Assembly: GCA_037957365.1 (NCBI GenBank)
Contig: JARHVA010004901.1
Span: forward strand, 977,501-1,041,500
Source of the DNA: Torreya grandis
Taxonomy: Eukaryota > Streptophyta > Pinopsida > Cupressales > Taxaceae
Length of the DNA: 64,000 nucleotides
Direction: 5' to 3'
Below the pieces are notes generated by a model. The model was not told the origin of the DNA. It did no database searches and worked only from the letters and a program-made list of their open reading frames with translations. Both the position numbers and the translations under genes were made by a program. Below, one piece after another: positions 1-11,980 of this stretch; within the stretch, counting starts at the first letter, position 1; every line of letters begins with the position of its first letter.

Positions 1-1092
1 TACTTGAGGTCATCCATAATGGTAATAGAATTATGCATAGCCACTTTGCTAAAATCCACATGAATGCCCAAATTCTATTTAAGAACTTTATTTTATTTCT
101 CCAAGCTATTAACTATCTTTCAATATTTTCACCTAAGTGTTAACCTCTTCCAACTATGCTTTATAGAAAAGGACCACCTCCCCCTTGGTTGATATTCTTG
201 ACAGAGTTTTTTATCCTATTGTTATCCTTCATATACCAATGTAAGAAATCTTTGTGCAATTCTATCTCCTCAATCAACTCTTCTAGCTATATCTGCTCCT
301 TTATCTTTTCAACAATGGTCTTAATATCACCATCAATATTGTCCTCATCTTTATTATCAAATTTGGTTATGGGAATATTCAACTCATCCCCTTTAACATC
401 CTTGAAAAGTTACAAACCTTACACGATTTCCTAAATTTTTTCATTAGGATCCATAATTAAATGGAAAGGAGTCTTAGTGGTTATCCCTTTGTAGAGATGT
501 TCCTTATGCTTCTTTACCTCCTTAGCAAACTATTTACCTTTGGATAAGCTTCTTAGGATTCTATTTTTGCCACTATGATCCTAGAGATGAGAAGATCCTA
601 AAGAAGGGATGTGGGAAGGGCCTGTATTGGTATTATAAAAATATTTTTAGATCAAGAAAAATACCACCTGATGTAGGGGCAATTTATTCTTACCCTTATT
701 AACATCCATATCCAAAATCTCCAATGAATGAAGGATATAAAAAGGTAAATTTATTGGGATATGATTTTGAAGTAATTAAGAAAGATTAAATGATAATAAT
801 GAACCACCATATAATTACCTTCAAGCATGATGCATCTTATAATTTGCTTGGCAACCTCATCATAGGGCTAAGGGAAATCCTTTCTTAGGTATTTTCCTTG
901 ATTCATAGTGAGATCCTCATTATACATAAGAAATTTTTATTCTCAACTTTAATCCTTGCTAGTTTTGATGTATTTGAATTATTTAATCTTCAAACCAATA
1001 ACTTGAACAATCAAATCTTTAGACACCTCAATGGATATCCCCTTAATCTTTACCACTCTCTCTTTCTAATTGGAAATGAAGCTATTGGAAAA
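1..1092 (-). pseudogene. Host H: decayed retroelement-like coding sequence (part 2), unidentified
   Basis: Read on the minus strand, this stretch gives protein-like segments broken by many stops. One reads VVKIKGISIEVSKDLIVQV followed by IGLKI (about 1050-980), and another PYDEVAKQIIRCIMLEGNY followed by HYYHLIFLNYF (about 870-750). Further left it is rich in Lys, Arg and Ile. On the minus strand it continues the fragment at 60225-60073, from which it was separated by insertion of element A. I do not recognise the family with certainty. The pattern 'V-x-G-x-x-I-x-(V/S)' then 'IGL' resembles the extra ORF of some plant gypsy elements, annotated as putative plant transposon protein; that is inference. 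It runs off the left edge. Confidence 0.4.
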
Positions 1093-2410
1093 TGTTCAAC
1101 CCCAAAATATAGATATGGGGTATCTAGGGTTAAAGGGGGAGAAGATATCCTAGGGAATAAGGATTGTAGACTACCTACAAAGAAGAACAATTATTTGTGA
1201 AAGATAAATAAAGAATATACTAAATTTATTATGTTGAGATGCTAAAGATAAAATGTAAAGCTATGCTAGATATTGAAATAAAAATGAAAACAAAATACTT
1301 AGATGATTATGATGCTAATATAGATCTAGATCTATAAAAAACAAAAAATGGATTGGTTCTAGATTATAGAATAGTCATCTAATTCTAGAAATTATGCCTC
1401 TATAGCTATGGACACTTACATCAACCTAGGATGGTTGCATCAATGCTTTTGTCTAACTTGGATGTAGGTGTCTAGTACTAAATACTTGCTAAAACTAGAT
1501 TTGACCATTTGGATTCTTTTGGGTTCTATGTCACCTTTACTCTAGTGCATTTATATTTGGGTCATGGACTGTCACTCCTTTTTAAATGAGAAAACCCTAA
1601 TTATTCATCTTTATATTGGTTATGGAAAAAATGGGTTGGTGGTTACATGATGTCAAGATTCCCCAAATACCCCTCTATCAATGAGTTTTGCCTACATAGC
1701 CAATACTTTGAAAGGGACTCAAATTTATGTAGTTATCTCCTACGTGTTGTCTTGTGTGTGAATCATGCAATGTGCAATAAGAAAGTACAACAATGACCTA
1801 GCTTGTAACTTGGAAAATATGTCTCTTAGGCTCCTCCTTCAATACTTTAGACATATATATGTGTTATCCCTATGAATAATATGGAAATAATAGAAAATAG
1901 GGAAGATTTACTCACTTGAGTGCTTGATTGAATGTTTTTGATAAGTTGCCTTGTGAGTAGGTAAGAAGTTTTTATGCCTTTTTATAGGTGAGGAATGAAT
2001 GAGGGTTGATATTATATTTATACTAATCCCCTTAGAGAATATATCTCATTAAATCACTTAGGATAACCATAGGAATATGTTTCATTTTCAAATTGGATGA
2101 CTTTAGGGCACCAAACACCTACATTAGGGTAGGAAACTTGCATCAACATAAGGGTATAACTAGGACATAAATGTTCAGGTAGTTAGAATATAGGTGTAGG
2201 TCCAAAATTGTAGAGATAGAAGATAAGTAAGTTTATAAAATTCTAGGAAATATATAAGGCATGAGTAATAGGTTGGACTAAGAGATAAGTAATTAGAAAC
2301 ATAGAGATAGTGTATGCAAGATTTTTGACAACAAGAAAGGTCTAGAAGTTGAAGGTAAATCCATGATATGTATTTGTCAAGTGTATAAGACATAGGTGTT
2401 ATATAATTCA
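1093..2410 (-). repeat. Element A 3' LTR
   Basis: It is collinear with the three-piece 5' LTR of A (28439-29041, 44374-44811, 59797-60072) and with the LTR of element B (60226-61497). On the minus strand it starts TGAATTATATAACACC and ends ...GGTTGAACA, so it has TG...CA ends. Shared landmarks read on plus include CTCTAGTGCATTTA (about 1540), CTTGTAACTTGGAAAATATG (about 1803) and GGTGAGGAATGAATG (about 1987). Confidence 0.8.
2011..2022 (-). promoter_or_regulatory. Putative LTR TATA box, element A 3' LTR
   Basis: The minus strand reads TATAAATATAAT, followed downstream by a pyrimidine-rich CCCTCATTCATTCC. The same pair of motifs occurs in the 5' LTR piece at 44679-44689. A very similar pair (TATATAAATA then CCTCATTCATT) occurs in the otherwise different LTRs of element E. 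The placement inside an LTR in the sense orientation suits an RNA polymerase II core promoter. No transcription data are available. Confidence 0.45.
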
Positions 2411-2424
2411 TAAATAGTCTCTAA

Positions 2425-2458
2425 TTTCCCCCTTTTAATCTAGTAATAAAATTACTAG
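2425..2458 (-). other. Polypurine tract and adjacent stem-loop, element A
   Basis: Just inside the 3' LTR the minus strand reads AAAAGGGGGAAATT, a good polypurine tract for plus-strand priming. It lies about 14 nt from the LTR start, further than usual. Next to it is the perfect inverted repeat CTAGTAAT-AAA-ATTACTAG (2440-2458). Element B has the same arrangement at 61527-61545. Confidence 0.6.
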
Positions 2459-3631
2459 TTTAAAGGAGAATAAATATGTACCTTGGTGTATATAACACAC
2501 CTTGTCTTTTCTTGAGTCCAACTCGAGTATTTTGATGGTGACTAATCTAAAACCAAGAGCATGTTACAATATATAATCAATGTATATAATATAAAATTAA
2601 AATTATTAAAATGATTGAAATTGAAAGAGAATAAGGTTTAGGAGTACGCCTATGTATTGGTACAATCATATTGCCTTTTGGCAATTTGATTTGAAAGACA
2701 TATCATTATGAATTACTAAAACTAAGATTAGGAAAAACATACATCTATAAAGTGCATATATATAAATAGATAGAGAGAGAAAGATTAGAGAGGACACACC
2801 CCCAACCTTAGAGAAAAGAAGAGTTTCCACTAGGTAGTTGAGATTAACTCAACCATGTAACCCAATCAACTTATAACCTAGTCAGTGTGAGTGAACCAAA
2901 TCATCTCACATTATAAAACTAGTGAGTCTAGATAATGCAATCAACTCCAACCTATAAAATTGGAAAGATTGAGTGATTTAATCACCTCAACCATACTAAA
3001 AATTGAACCAACTACTACAATAGGTTGGATCAATATAGTCTATAAAAGTCCATCTTAGTGGGTGATGATAGTCTATAAAAGTGTTTGGAATCTAAAACTA
3101 ATTAGTTTTTTCTATATTAAACACACATTGCATAGCATATACACCTTAAATATGTCTCATGTTAGAAAGTGTATAATAATGGTACCAATATATATGATTA
3201 TTTCACAACCATGTACCTGAATCATATTACTATGTAATTTTGCCAAATTAAAATTGTGTAAATATGGAGAAAATGTTTCCAAAACATGCCCCCACTCTAT
3301 ATGGATAAATTTAAAAATTTATATAAGTGCCAATGTGGAGGAATTGTTTCCAAAACATGCTCCCATTGTAATCTAGGTATGTTAAATACTTAATAAGTGT
3401 GGATAACATGTTTCCAAAACATGCTCCCACTACAATATGAATCTATAAAGCAATGTAGAAGTCATGTCCCCATTAATATGCCCCCTTTTTGAGGTGAGTG
3501 AAGTAGAAAATGGTAGTTTCCTTACCTCAAAAGGATAAGATAACCATGTAAACTATTCAATTACCTTATAGCATATAAAGGAAACGTGTATAGATAGATA
3601 TATCATTAAAACAAAAATAATGTGATCACAT
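2459..3631 (-). other. Element A 3' non-coding region, distal part
   Basis: No coding potential was seen on either strand. The stretch is homologous to 61546-63000 of element B. It includes a short GA-rich run near 2770, AACC/TTGG-rich segments (2850-3060), a dyad-containing tandem array (3273-3470), and a conserved CCCCCTTTTTGAGGTGAG segment near 3480. The homology stops exactly where element C begins (after GATCACAT) and resumes at 17899. Confidence 0.6.
3273..3422. repeat. Tandem array of dyad units in element A
   Basis: Three clear copies of the 15-nt near-palindrome ATGTTTCCAAAACAT (3273-3287, about 3343-3357, 3408-3422) lie about 65-70 bp apart. Each is followed by C-rich GCYCCCAC/T. 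A fourth degenerate unit is near 3455-3480. Element B carries eight such units at 62362-62832. Confidence 0.65.
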
Positions 3632-4854
3632 TATTGGACCCCTTATTTTGGTAAGTATAGGATTCATGCCAACATGACATCCACATCGGTATAAGGTAAT
3701 CATTTTGATTAACGATGGTATTTTAGAATTTTGGTGCCATCTAGAGGGTATAGTGTATATCTTATGCCAAATGGTAGGGGCTAACAGTCTCTAGTATTTT
3801 GGGGCATATTCTAAGATTGGTGATATGTGGTTACTACAATGTAGAGTTTTTGAAGTGATTGAGATGGCATGAAAGATAACCAAGGCCCTATCTCAACACT
3901 CGATGTGTACATTCCACCCTAGTGGAGATTCTCCAAAAAGATATAAAAGGAGATTGAAAAAGTTGATGAAGAGAGGCAAAGATATTGTAGTGAATCTCAA
4001 GTGATTTGGAATTACTCTATATACACTACTTTGATAAATTTTAGACTTAGTAGTATGGACACCATAAAGGCTCCATTTGTAAGCACCCACCTATGAGCCT
4101 TTGGGTCATTAAGTAGTTTTAGAAAATCATTTGATCTATTTTAAATATTATGAATGCTATTTTATTTGAAATTTGATTAATGAAAAATAATGGTTGCAGT
4201 AAAACATGATGAATTTGGTCTATACATTTTTTATATTGTTCATGAATTATAGAATGAATGTAATATCATATTTTAAATACAATTATGTTAAGTAGTGTTC
4301 ATGCAATGCTTCTAGATTACATCATTAATGGAGTCCCTATAATAGATGGTGATGTCATCATAAATATATAGAGAGAATGAGTATAGATCTTGAACCAAGC
4401 ATTCTTATCCTTGTTAGAATCACAAGCCTAGTATGAGTACCTAAAGTGAAATCATCACTTTGACCCTTGAAGTGCCTATATGATGATAGACTTAGTTTAA
4501 CAAAGGATTTCACCCATATGACTCTAGGAGTAACCCATCAAAAGTCTTACACCTATAGGCCACTAGGCTTAATCCATGAAAGGCTTGTGCCTAGGGATTT
4601 ACTTAAATCCTTCTTTGGATTGATTAAGTCCCATAATTGGTATCTTATACCATGGCATAACTAACCAAATGTGGGCCCTAGTTCCTTCTTAGTTGTGCTT
4701 CAGGTGAGCACATAAGGCCTGTGACTTATGTGGATTGATGCTAGTGCAATTGAGTGTTCAAATGTTGAGCACCAAGGGAATATTGCATATTTGCACCTAA
4801 TTTTAATAAACCTAGAACCGACTAAGACAACTTTGTGTGCCCATTTATACAACA
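3632..4854 (+). repeat. Element C 5' LTR
   Basis: It is 1223 bp, collinear with 16664-17893. It opens with TATTGGACCCCTTATTTTGG and ends GAACCGACTAAGACAA...TACAACA. The two LTRs differ at many sites, mostly transitions, so the insertion is old. The reading frames at 3893-4090, 4467-4664 and 4728-4913 lie inside this LTR and are not genes. Confidence 0.9.
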
Positions 4855-6130
4855 TTTTGGTTTTATTATTGGTATATCATGTTGAATTTTATTATTGTAA
4901 TGGTATGGTATAATTATGTACCAACTCTCCATAACAAATAACAAGCATTAGTTACAATAGGTGGGAGATAGCTTTATATTGAAGTATCCAATCTGCAAAG
5001 GATAAAATTCAAGGGAATGGGTTCAAAACAACCTATATGATGCTTTATATGAGGTATTTTTTTATAAGCTACCTAAGCATTTGTACTAGTGATTGGTTAC
5101 ATATTCAACCCATAGAATAAGAAGCTATGGATAATGCCATGAGTAGATGAAGGAGCACCTAGAGAGACTTGAGTCCCTAAATGCTACTTAGACTAGAGAA
5201 GTAGATAAATGGTGGTAAGGAACACTGAATAACTACATACTTAAGTTCATAGTCTCAACATACCCATTCCCCAAGGAAGTAAAGTACTAGTTTTTACATG
5301 ACTCTCAAGGCACATTTGTAAAGGAATTCAGCATATATCTCAAAAATCTAATGGTGGATTATGAATTTAAAACTTTGGGGATGGAAGGCTAAATTAATTT
5401 CACATATGGGTAGTATAAATGGGGAAAAGGGGATGCATAGGTGAAGCATAATATAAGGGGACATGTAGATTGACACTTGAGAGATCAAAAGATAGACCTA
5501 TAATAAGATACATTGCATACTAATGAAGGATATGGAACTTGGAAGTGTCGAGAGAACCTATAGTGATTAAGAAGGGCATGAGGAAATATTTCTTGAAATA
5601 TAGTAGTGTAAGGATGAGAAATATAATAAATCAATAGATCAAGATCAACACTTGATATGTGTATAATTCATTGGTTTTCTACAAGATTTGGTGACTAAAG
5701 ATATGCTTGATGCACCTACCCCATTTAAACTTATGGTGCATCTTTACATGATAGATTCCCCAATTGAATAAAGTATAAAAGTAATAATTAACTTTGTTGA
5801 TGACTCTTGATCTTAGACATTTTATACACTTGGAGTGTAACTTTATGATTGAACAAATTATTCCATATAAGGAGGTGAGCATAACTACCCCTAAACCATT
5901 GGGTGCTAGCACACCATAATAGAACTTGAGTGCAAGCATACCATCTCAGTTGATGTCAAAAACATAAAATGGGAAATATCCTAAAATAAGTGGTCTAGTT
6001 CCATAAATAAGTAACACATCACCATTGACATCAGCTACACCAATAGTAATGATGGGACTAGTGCCTAACCTAGTAACTAGAGGTATTAGAGGACTACCAC
6101 CAAGATATATGTTAGGAGGACAATTTCTTT
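4855..6130 (+). other. Element C 5' leader region, no feature recognised
   Basis: This is the untranslated or decayed region between the 5' LTR and gag. The primer binding site is not clear: TTGGTATATCA near 4870 is only weakly like an initiator-Met site. The sequence is purine-rich and full of stops in all frames. Confidence 0.5.
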
Positions 6131-6159
6131 AGATACTAGTTGCCCCCTAAAGTAAATCT

Positions 6160-7300
6160 ACTATGAAATGTCCATGCACTTGCCAAAGTATTGAGTCATG
6201 GAGAATGCCATGAAACATGTGCTAAAATGTGAACTATAGTGGCATACATGGGGCATAACCCAATCAAAGCACAAGGCTATCCAATTTTCAACCACTCTAC
6301 TTGATCACACCCACACTTGGTACAAAACATTTGATCCCAATTAGGCCATGGTTAACTGTGATACCTTAAAGGATGCATTCCTAAAATAATTTGACATTCT
6401 AAAGTTTGAACAACAGAGTATCACATGCTAAAAGAGATTACCAAAGGACTCTAAGAAAGCATGTGCCTATATGATGCAAGGTTCAAAACTCTCTTATCAA
6501 AGTTCTTATATGATATTCATCCTTCCTAGCATACATAGTGGTTCATTAGAGGGTTGCTCATGTCATTTTGTAGAGCACTTTCATGAAGACTTTTACAGAC
6601 CCTTGAAAAGAGATTAAATCCACACTCAGATCTGAGGTAGTTGGGAGCATATATACTAGAACTAACTTATTTATGGATGTACATATTGCATCTATGGCCT
6701 CCTAACTCTAAAAACTTACCTCTAACTCATAATAAGATGATCTAAGTGGATTATGGTGCATTGACTGTGAAGCAGAAGGCCATAATAGGAATAAATACCC
6801 ATGGAGGAATGTGTGCACTTTGATTTTAAGCTATAAGGTCTATTGAAAGGCACATAATGTCCTTTATTGTAATGTGATATCCAAGTCAACACAACCATAT
6901 ATTATCAGTTGTGAAATGCCTACACCGATACCACTACTAACTACTGGGTGATTGATGAAATACATGAGAACATGGAAAGAGGCACATGATAGGCCACTAT
7001 AGCAATTAAAGAGTAGGCTAATCAAGGAAATGAAAGCTATAATCAATAGAATATAGGCTTTGTGTTATAATGAGGTACTAGAGGGTAAGGTGTAGGATGT
7101 AATGGTAAAAGGTTCCCACCATGCTCATGTTATAAATATGGCTCAATAGAGCATTATCAACATGAATGGCCTACACATCCCATGTGTTGGTATTATCAAG
7201 GGTCCCATAAGGCTAAAAAATACCCTGACTTGTATAAAAAGTTAACCAAAGGTAGGCCTAACACAGACAAGGATGTGGGAATGATTAGGCATGAGTTGAA
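6160..7300 (+). pseudogene. gag: Element C gag remnant (capsid domain and zinc knuckle)
   Basis: Gag proteins assemble into the particle that packages element RNA. The plus strand gives the retrotransposon gag signature: HKAIQFSTTLLDHTHTWYKT, then FDPN, a TAG stop in place of Gln, and DTLKDAFLK (about 6270-6395). A zinc knuckle follows at 6757-6798, CIDCEAEGHNRNKY, a CX2CX4HX4C motif whose last Cys has become Tyr. A second degraded knuckle-like segment lies near 7120-7200. Several in-frame stops make it non-functional. Protease lies just downstream, as expected. Confidence 0.8.
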
Positions 7301-7759
7301 AATAGAAAAATAGACCCTGAAGGTGTAACCAACCGGCACAAAGACAATCAAGGTATAAGAAACTACTTGCAATGGATTCACCACTCAGCTTCTAGTTGTG
7401 TCAATACTTGAGTTATGCCCAGAATATGGGGATAAGGGTTGCACTAAGTGTATAGTGGCTTGAACCCAAAGCTACACCTTACCCAGACTCAACATGCCAA
7501 AAATATATATTACACTAGGCCATGATGTAATCCAAAACCTATAAGGGAAGCTCTAATAGTGTGAGACCTATAAACATAGGTTATTTCCTCTTACAAGAAG
7601 TAAGATAGATAGGAAGCTGAGATATAAGAATAACTAAAATCTTGTGCCTCTTACAAATAGAAGGAATATTACCCCTATTGAAGAACTTACTCTTAGAGTA
7701 TGCAGATAAAAATCAAGTTGAGGTCATTGTGTCATGCATGGAGAGGACACAGTAAGTTC

Positions 7760-8060
7760 AACATACACAAAATGCAAAGTACGACTAAGAAATCCTTATG
7801 AATGTCACTATTGATGGCTGGTCTATTTGTAAAGTTAATTTAGACATAGGCACCAAGATAAAAATATTGACCAAGAATTCTTGGGAGAAAATGGTGAGGC
7901 TAACTTTTTGACCCTCCCCTCATGTACTCTTTATGGCCAATAAGACCCAGGTGTAGCCTAATGAAATTCTAAACATCATAGTTGTAGATATCATGGGTTT
8001 TGAATTCAACATTGATTTAAATACACTTCAAGAGACACTATATGACATTTGAGAATGGAA
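7760..8060 (+). pseudogene. Element C aspartic protease remnant
   Basis: The retroviral-type protease cleaves the Gag-Pol polyprotein. Here the frame reads WSICKVNLDIGTKIKILT at about 7819-7872. LDIG stands where the family has (L/I)D(S/T)G, so the catalytic Asp is kept. Downstream HVLFMANKTQVQPNEILNII and VVDIMGFEFNIDL (to about 8020) match the flap and C-terminal strands. A stop lies in between. The position between gag and RT supports the call. Confidence 0.7.
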
Positions 8061-8559
8061 AGAAGAGGGCAGTTATACCCATATCAAATGACTAAGGAAC
8101 CCCCTATGTCAAAAATGTGGACATCAGGGATGAAATCAACCACATCTATAATATTAGGGTGAAAGGCATCAAGACTCTTGACCCAAATGATCAAGGAGTC
8201 CTATCATGGGAAGATGAAAAATTAGAATTAGACACCATCACTATGACTAATGGGTCAAAGAATCATATAAGATCACTGGTTGAAGGTTTTTCTTAGTACA
8301 CACAAAGGTGCCAAAACCAATATAATAAGGTTGGGTCTAGATTGATTGCACTTGTAGAAGGTGGGTCCCTTACACCAAGAAAAAGGGAAAGAGAATGTTT
8401 CACCTTAGTAAGGGTAAACCTACAATGCTCCCAAGATATAAGGGGAGTAATCTCGTGGAATATTATGTCTATGACCTCAAATCATGCATCTTAAAAGAGG
8501 TGGATAAAATGGGCATACTAGTGTATATATTGAAAAGCATTCTCACTTGTTGGTGAGTA

Positions 8560-9210
8560 GCACAAAGGCCTATATTGCCAACTTGGAAAGATGTGAAGGC
8601 AACCATTTATATTAGATTTTGAAAGAGTAATGAGGACATAAACATCTTACCCTACTTTGATGACTTTGATCCTATAGCACATGTGCATATTTGGGAAGAA
8701 ATGTGGATTATCTGTAGCAAAAATGCCCCAAGGAATCTATTGGTGAACACCTTATATAAGACCTTTAATACTTGGGAATGAGCATGGTACATTTCCAATG
8801 AGACACACCATAAGACAACTAATTTGGATGCCCTTAAGGAGCACTTTGTTCACACCTTCTCCTTTTCTTCATAAAACCTTAAATTAATTGAGTCACTATA
8901 GGTAGGTTGAAGGTTAGTGTTTGAGGACATTGTAATATTGGAGGAACACCTAAAAGACATGTTTAGTTAAAAAGCGTTGGCACTCCTAACCTTCATTGAA
9001 GAGAAAACCCTCAACAGTGACTTTAGTGATAAAAATGATGACATATGAAAGTCGCACAATTGGAAGAATTTGACAAGCAAAAATAAATTAGTTTGCTAAG
9101 TTGAGGATAATGCCCTCAAATAAGAAGACCCTACCCACCTTTTAATAGAAGCAATTGAGGGTAGCATATAGGTTGAGGATTTTTACTAGGAGGAGAATGA
9201 ACCCTACCAC
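8560..9210 (+). pseudogene. Element C capsid-like segment between protease and RT
   Basis: The plus strand reads EDINILPYFDDFDPIAHVHI then WEEMWIICSKNAPRNLLVNT then LYKTFNTWE, followed by TNLDALKEHFVHTFSFSS and LQ-like repeats to about 9000, with TAG stops at likely Gln codons. The 'W-x-x-x-F...TFSFSS' style resembles plant gypsy gag-like proteins. That would make it either a second capsid-type domain or a relic of another gag. I am not certain of the family. Confidence 0.4.
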
Positions 9211-9379
9211 ATGCCATTAAAAACTACAAAGGTAGATATCAACTCAGAAGGGGAACCAAAGATTACTACTTTGGTTGCCTATTGGTCTAAAATAGAGCTA
9301 GAATGTATTATGGACCTCATGAAGGATTAAAAGACTTGTTCCCTTATAACTATAGAGATATGAAAGGCACACACCCATC

Positions 9380-10230
9380 CCTTGGGAATATATACATCAA
9401 GATAGTGAACTTATAGGATGAACCCCAATCTTTGTGCCAAATTCAGTATAAAGATAAATGGCATGCTAACCACAAGCATCATCTACCCATGCTATAATTT
9501 TAATGGGTTTGCCCCATCGTCATCAACATCAAAAAATATGGGTGCATCCAAATTTGTGACATCTATAAATTTTTGAATTCCACTTGCAAAATCAACCCCT
9601 TTCCAACTCTGTTTAGTGATGAAGTCTTATATGGCATTGTAGGTTACTAGATATACACATTTAATGATGGGTTCTTAGGATACCATCAAGTCTAGATCAA
9701 GGAGAAGGATAATCCCAAAATCACCTTTACAATAGAGTGAAGTTTTTCACATACAACATGATGCCCTTTTGAATAAAGAATGTGCCAGCCATGTTCTCCT
9801 GAGTTGTGATCACCACTTTCAAATCTTAATTTAAAAATTCCTCCAAGTTTACTTAGATGATTATAATATGTATGGATTAATGAAGGATCACTATGATAAC
9901 TTACGCTTGATGTTTTAAAGGTGCAGGTAGTTAAATTTTTTATTAAACCTCAAGAAGTGTGTTTTTACAACATCATTTGGCACTTTGCTCAGGTACATCA
10001 TTTGCAAAGATGGTCTGCTCATTGATTCAATAAATATTATGATCATCCTTCAGATCCAAACCCCATCAATGTAGAAAAATGTTTGTGCCTTTCTTGGACA
10101 TTATGGGTAATACATGAAGTTCATAAAGAACTATGTCAAGATTGTGGTACCACTAGAACAGTTCTTGCAAAAGGATGGCCCATTATATTGGGGTGTAAGA
10201 AGATGCATTTGAAACCTTGAATCTCAAACT
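9380..10230 (+). pseudogene. pol: Element C reverse transcriptase remnant
   Basis: RT copies the element RNA into cDNA. The catalytic motif is intact as FLQVYLDDYNMYG, with YLDD at 9850-9861. Upstream are MNPNLCAKFSIKINGMLT (about 9420) and a shortened palm region. Downstream are LNFLLNLKKCVFTTSFGTLL (about 9930-9990) and FLGHYGQYMKFIKNYVKI-like residues with one stop (about 10090-10140), the thumb and connection region. The fingers and part of the palm look deleted or frameshifted. It runs into RNase H. Confidence 0.8.
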
Positions 10231-10254
10231 ATCAAGTGTATTGATATTATAATT

Positions 10255-10690
10255 TATTGACTCGGTGACTCCATTCCATGTCCACATTGATGCATCTAGT
10301 ACTATGATTGGTGCCATTCTAGTAAAACCAAGTAAAGGCAAAATGGATCATCTTATTTATTTCATAAGCATAAAATTAACCAAGGTAGAACAAAAATATA
10401 CCATAACTAAGCATGAGGCACTTGCCATAGTCTATGACCTATAGAATTTTAGGCAATAATTATTCGCTACTCCCTTCATCTTCTTCATTGATCACAAAGT
10501 GATTGATTACCTAGTGAACAAGCCCATTCTCCAAGGGAACATTTGTTGATGGATTGTTTTGTTTTAAAAATTCTAGTTTTCTATTGTAGTGAAGCTTGAA
10601 AAATAAAACTCAAGCCTAGATCATCTATCTCACATCAACTCTAGTGATGCAAAAACACTTATTGAAGATGATATGCCTAAAACATAACTC
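10255..10690 (+). pseudogene. pol: Element C RNase H remnant
   Basis: RNase H removes RNA from the RNA/DNA hybrid. The frame gives FHVHIDASSTMIGAILVKPS, then MDHLIYFISIKLTKVEQKYT, ITKHEALAIVYDL, and IDHKVIDYLVNKPILQGNI followed by a stop-broken WWIVLF (about 10275-10570). This is the Ty3/gypsy RNase H, with the first catalytic Asp (HIDAS) and the Glu of KHEAL kept. SLDHLSHINS ends the domain near 10640. Confidence 0.85.
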
Positions 10691-10859
10691 TACAGGGTCT
10701 AATACATCCCTGAAGACTTGGCATAGATCATTGAATTTATAACCTTTAGTTCTACACCCTAGACCATGATGGCTAAGGAGAAAAAGTAGTTCATGATTCA
10801 CATCACCCCTTTCCAACTCATTAACAAGTAAATGTATAAGTTAAACTATGATGAAGTCA

Positions 10860-11980
10860 TGCACTAATGTTTCTTAGATCATGAATAGGACTTAGTATTT
10901 CAAGAGGCACATGAAGGGATTACTAGAGGCCATTCCACTAGAGATGCTATGGCACATAAGGTACTACAATCAGACTTGTGGTGGCCAACCTTATTCTATG
11001 ATGAAAAATAATGCACCAAAGCATGTGAAATCTACCAACACATAGGAAAACCAAACCATTGGGATAAGATGCCTCTCATCCCCATCCTTACCCAGGCACC
11101 ATTTGAAAAATGGGCCATTGAATTTGTTGGGCCTATTACTCCTTCTATAAGGTGCAAAAGCATATGATACATTATATCCACCATATATTACTTCACCAAG
11201 TGGGAAAAAGTAGTGCTGACCAAAGATTATACCACTAGTATAGTAAAAAGATTCATCTAGTATAATATCATCAGTCTCTATAGATGCCCACTATCTTGAC
11301 TAGTAACCATAGAACACATGTAATTAATGAAACCATTTAGATCATGTTGATTGAATATATGGTGGTATACCATAAAATAACACCTTATCATCCCCAAGCA
11401 AATAACACTACTGAGACATTCAATAAAATATTAAGAATGTGACTCAGAAAGATATGTGACATTGGTCACAAATATTGGGATGACCAAGTGTTAGTAGTAT
11501 TGTGGGCCTATCACATTATGTATAAGTTCTTGAATAAGGCTACACCATTTCAATTGGTGTTTGGCATCAAGGCCTTTTTACCTAATGGAATTATTAGTAC
11601 CTTCATTATGCATTATGTAAATTGGTTGATTAGATGACCAAGATTCTTTGAGTACACACCTGAAAGACTTGGAGCACCTGGCCAAGACATGCACCAAAGT
11701 ATGGTAGAGCTAGCAGATAGAAAATATGCACCAAAAACTATGGCATGATAAGCATATCAAGCATAAGGTATTTATAAAAGGTGCACTAGTCTTTTTATTT
11801 GACTAAAATTACTTTAAACACCTAGGTAAATTGTAGATTAGGTGGATGGGCCCTTATGTCATCCATAGTATATTAAAAACTAGTTCATGTAAGCAGTGCA
11901 CATTGATGGGTGAAATGTTCCTTGGGAATTTTAATGGTAATAGATTGAAGGCCTATAGTCACTAGGATGGTGCTTTCACC
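10860..11980 (+). pseudogene. pol: Element C integrase remnant
   Basis: Integrase joins the cDNA to the genome. Read from left to right: an HHCC-type start with H-x-GITRGHSTRDAMAHKVL and a decayed Cys pair (CEIYQ) near 11020; WAIEFVGPITPS near 11110, with Glu in place of the first catalytic Asp; TIEHM and VINETI (second Asp region, about 11310); and TPYHPQANNTTETFNKIL-like residues near 11385-11430, with frame breaks. The C-terminal part reads KVFIKGALVFLFD, LGKL, RWMGPYVIHSILKTSS and NGNRLKAYSH (about 11770-11960), the usual gypsy tail. Confidence 0.85.

Noticed and set aside
156..434. Plus-strand ORF of 92 residues at the left edge
   Set aside because: The minus strand of this stretch continues the host H coding sequence; the plus-strand frame shows only low-complexity Ser/Leu/Ile content.
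2175..2411. Small ORF starting at the first bases of the element A LTR, with look-alikes at 59852-60073 and 61243-61506
   Set aside because: The three are LTR copies of one another. The strand is pyrimidine-rich and so poor in stops, and the sequences diverge without codon preference. It could be reconsidered if more copies keep the frame open.
3973..4090. Possible microRNA or small RNA gene in the LTR of element C
   Set aside because: I could not see a long enough stem by eye, and the sequence recurs unchanged in role in the other LTR.
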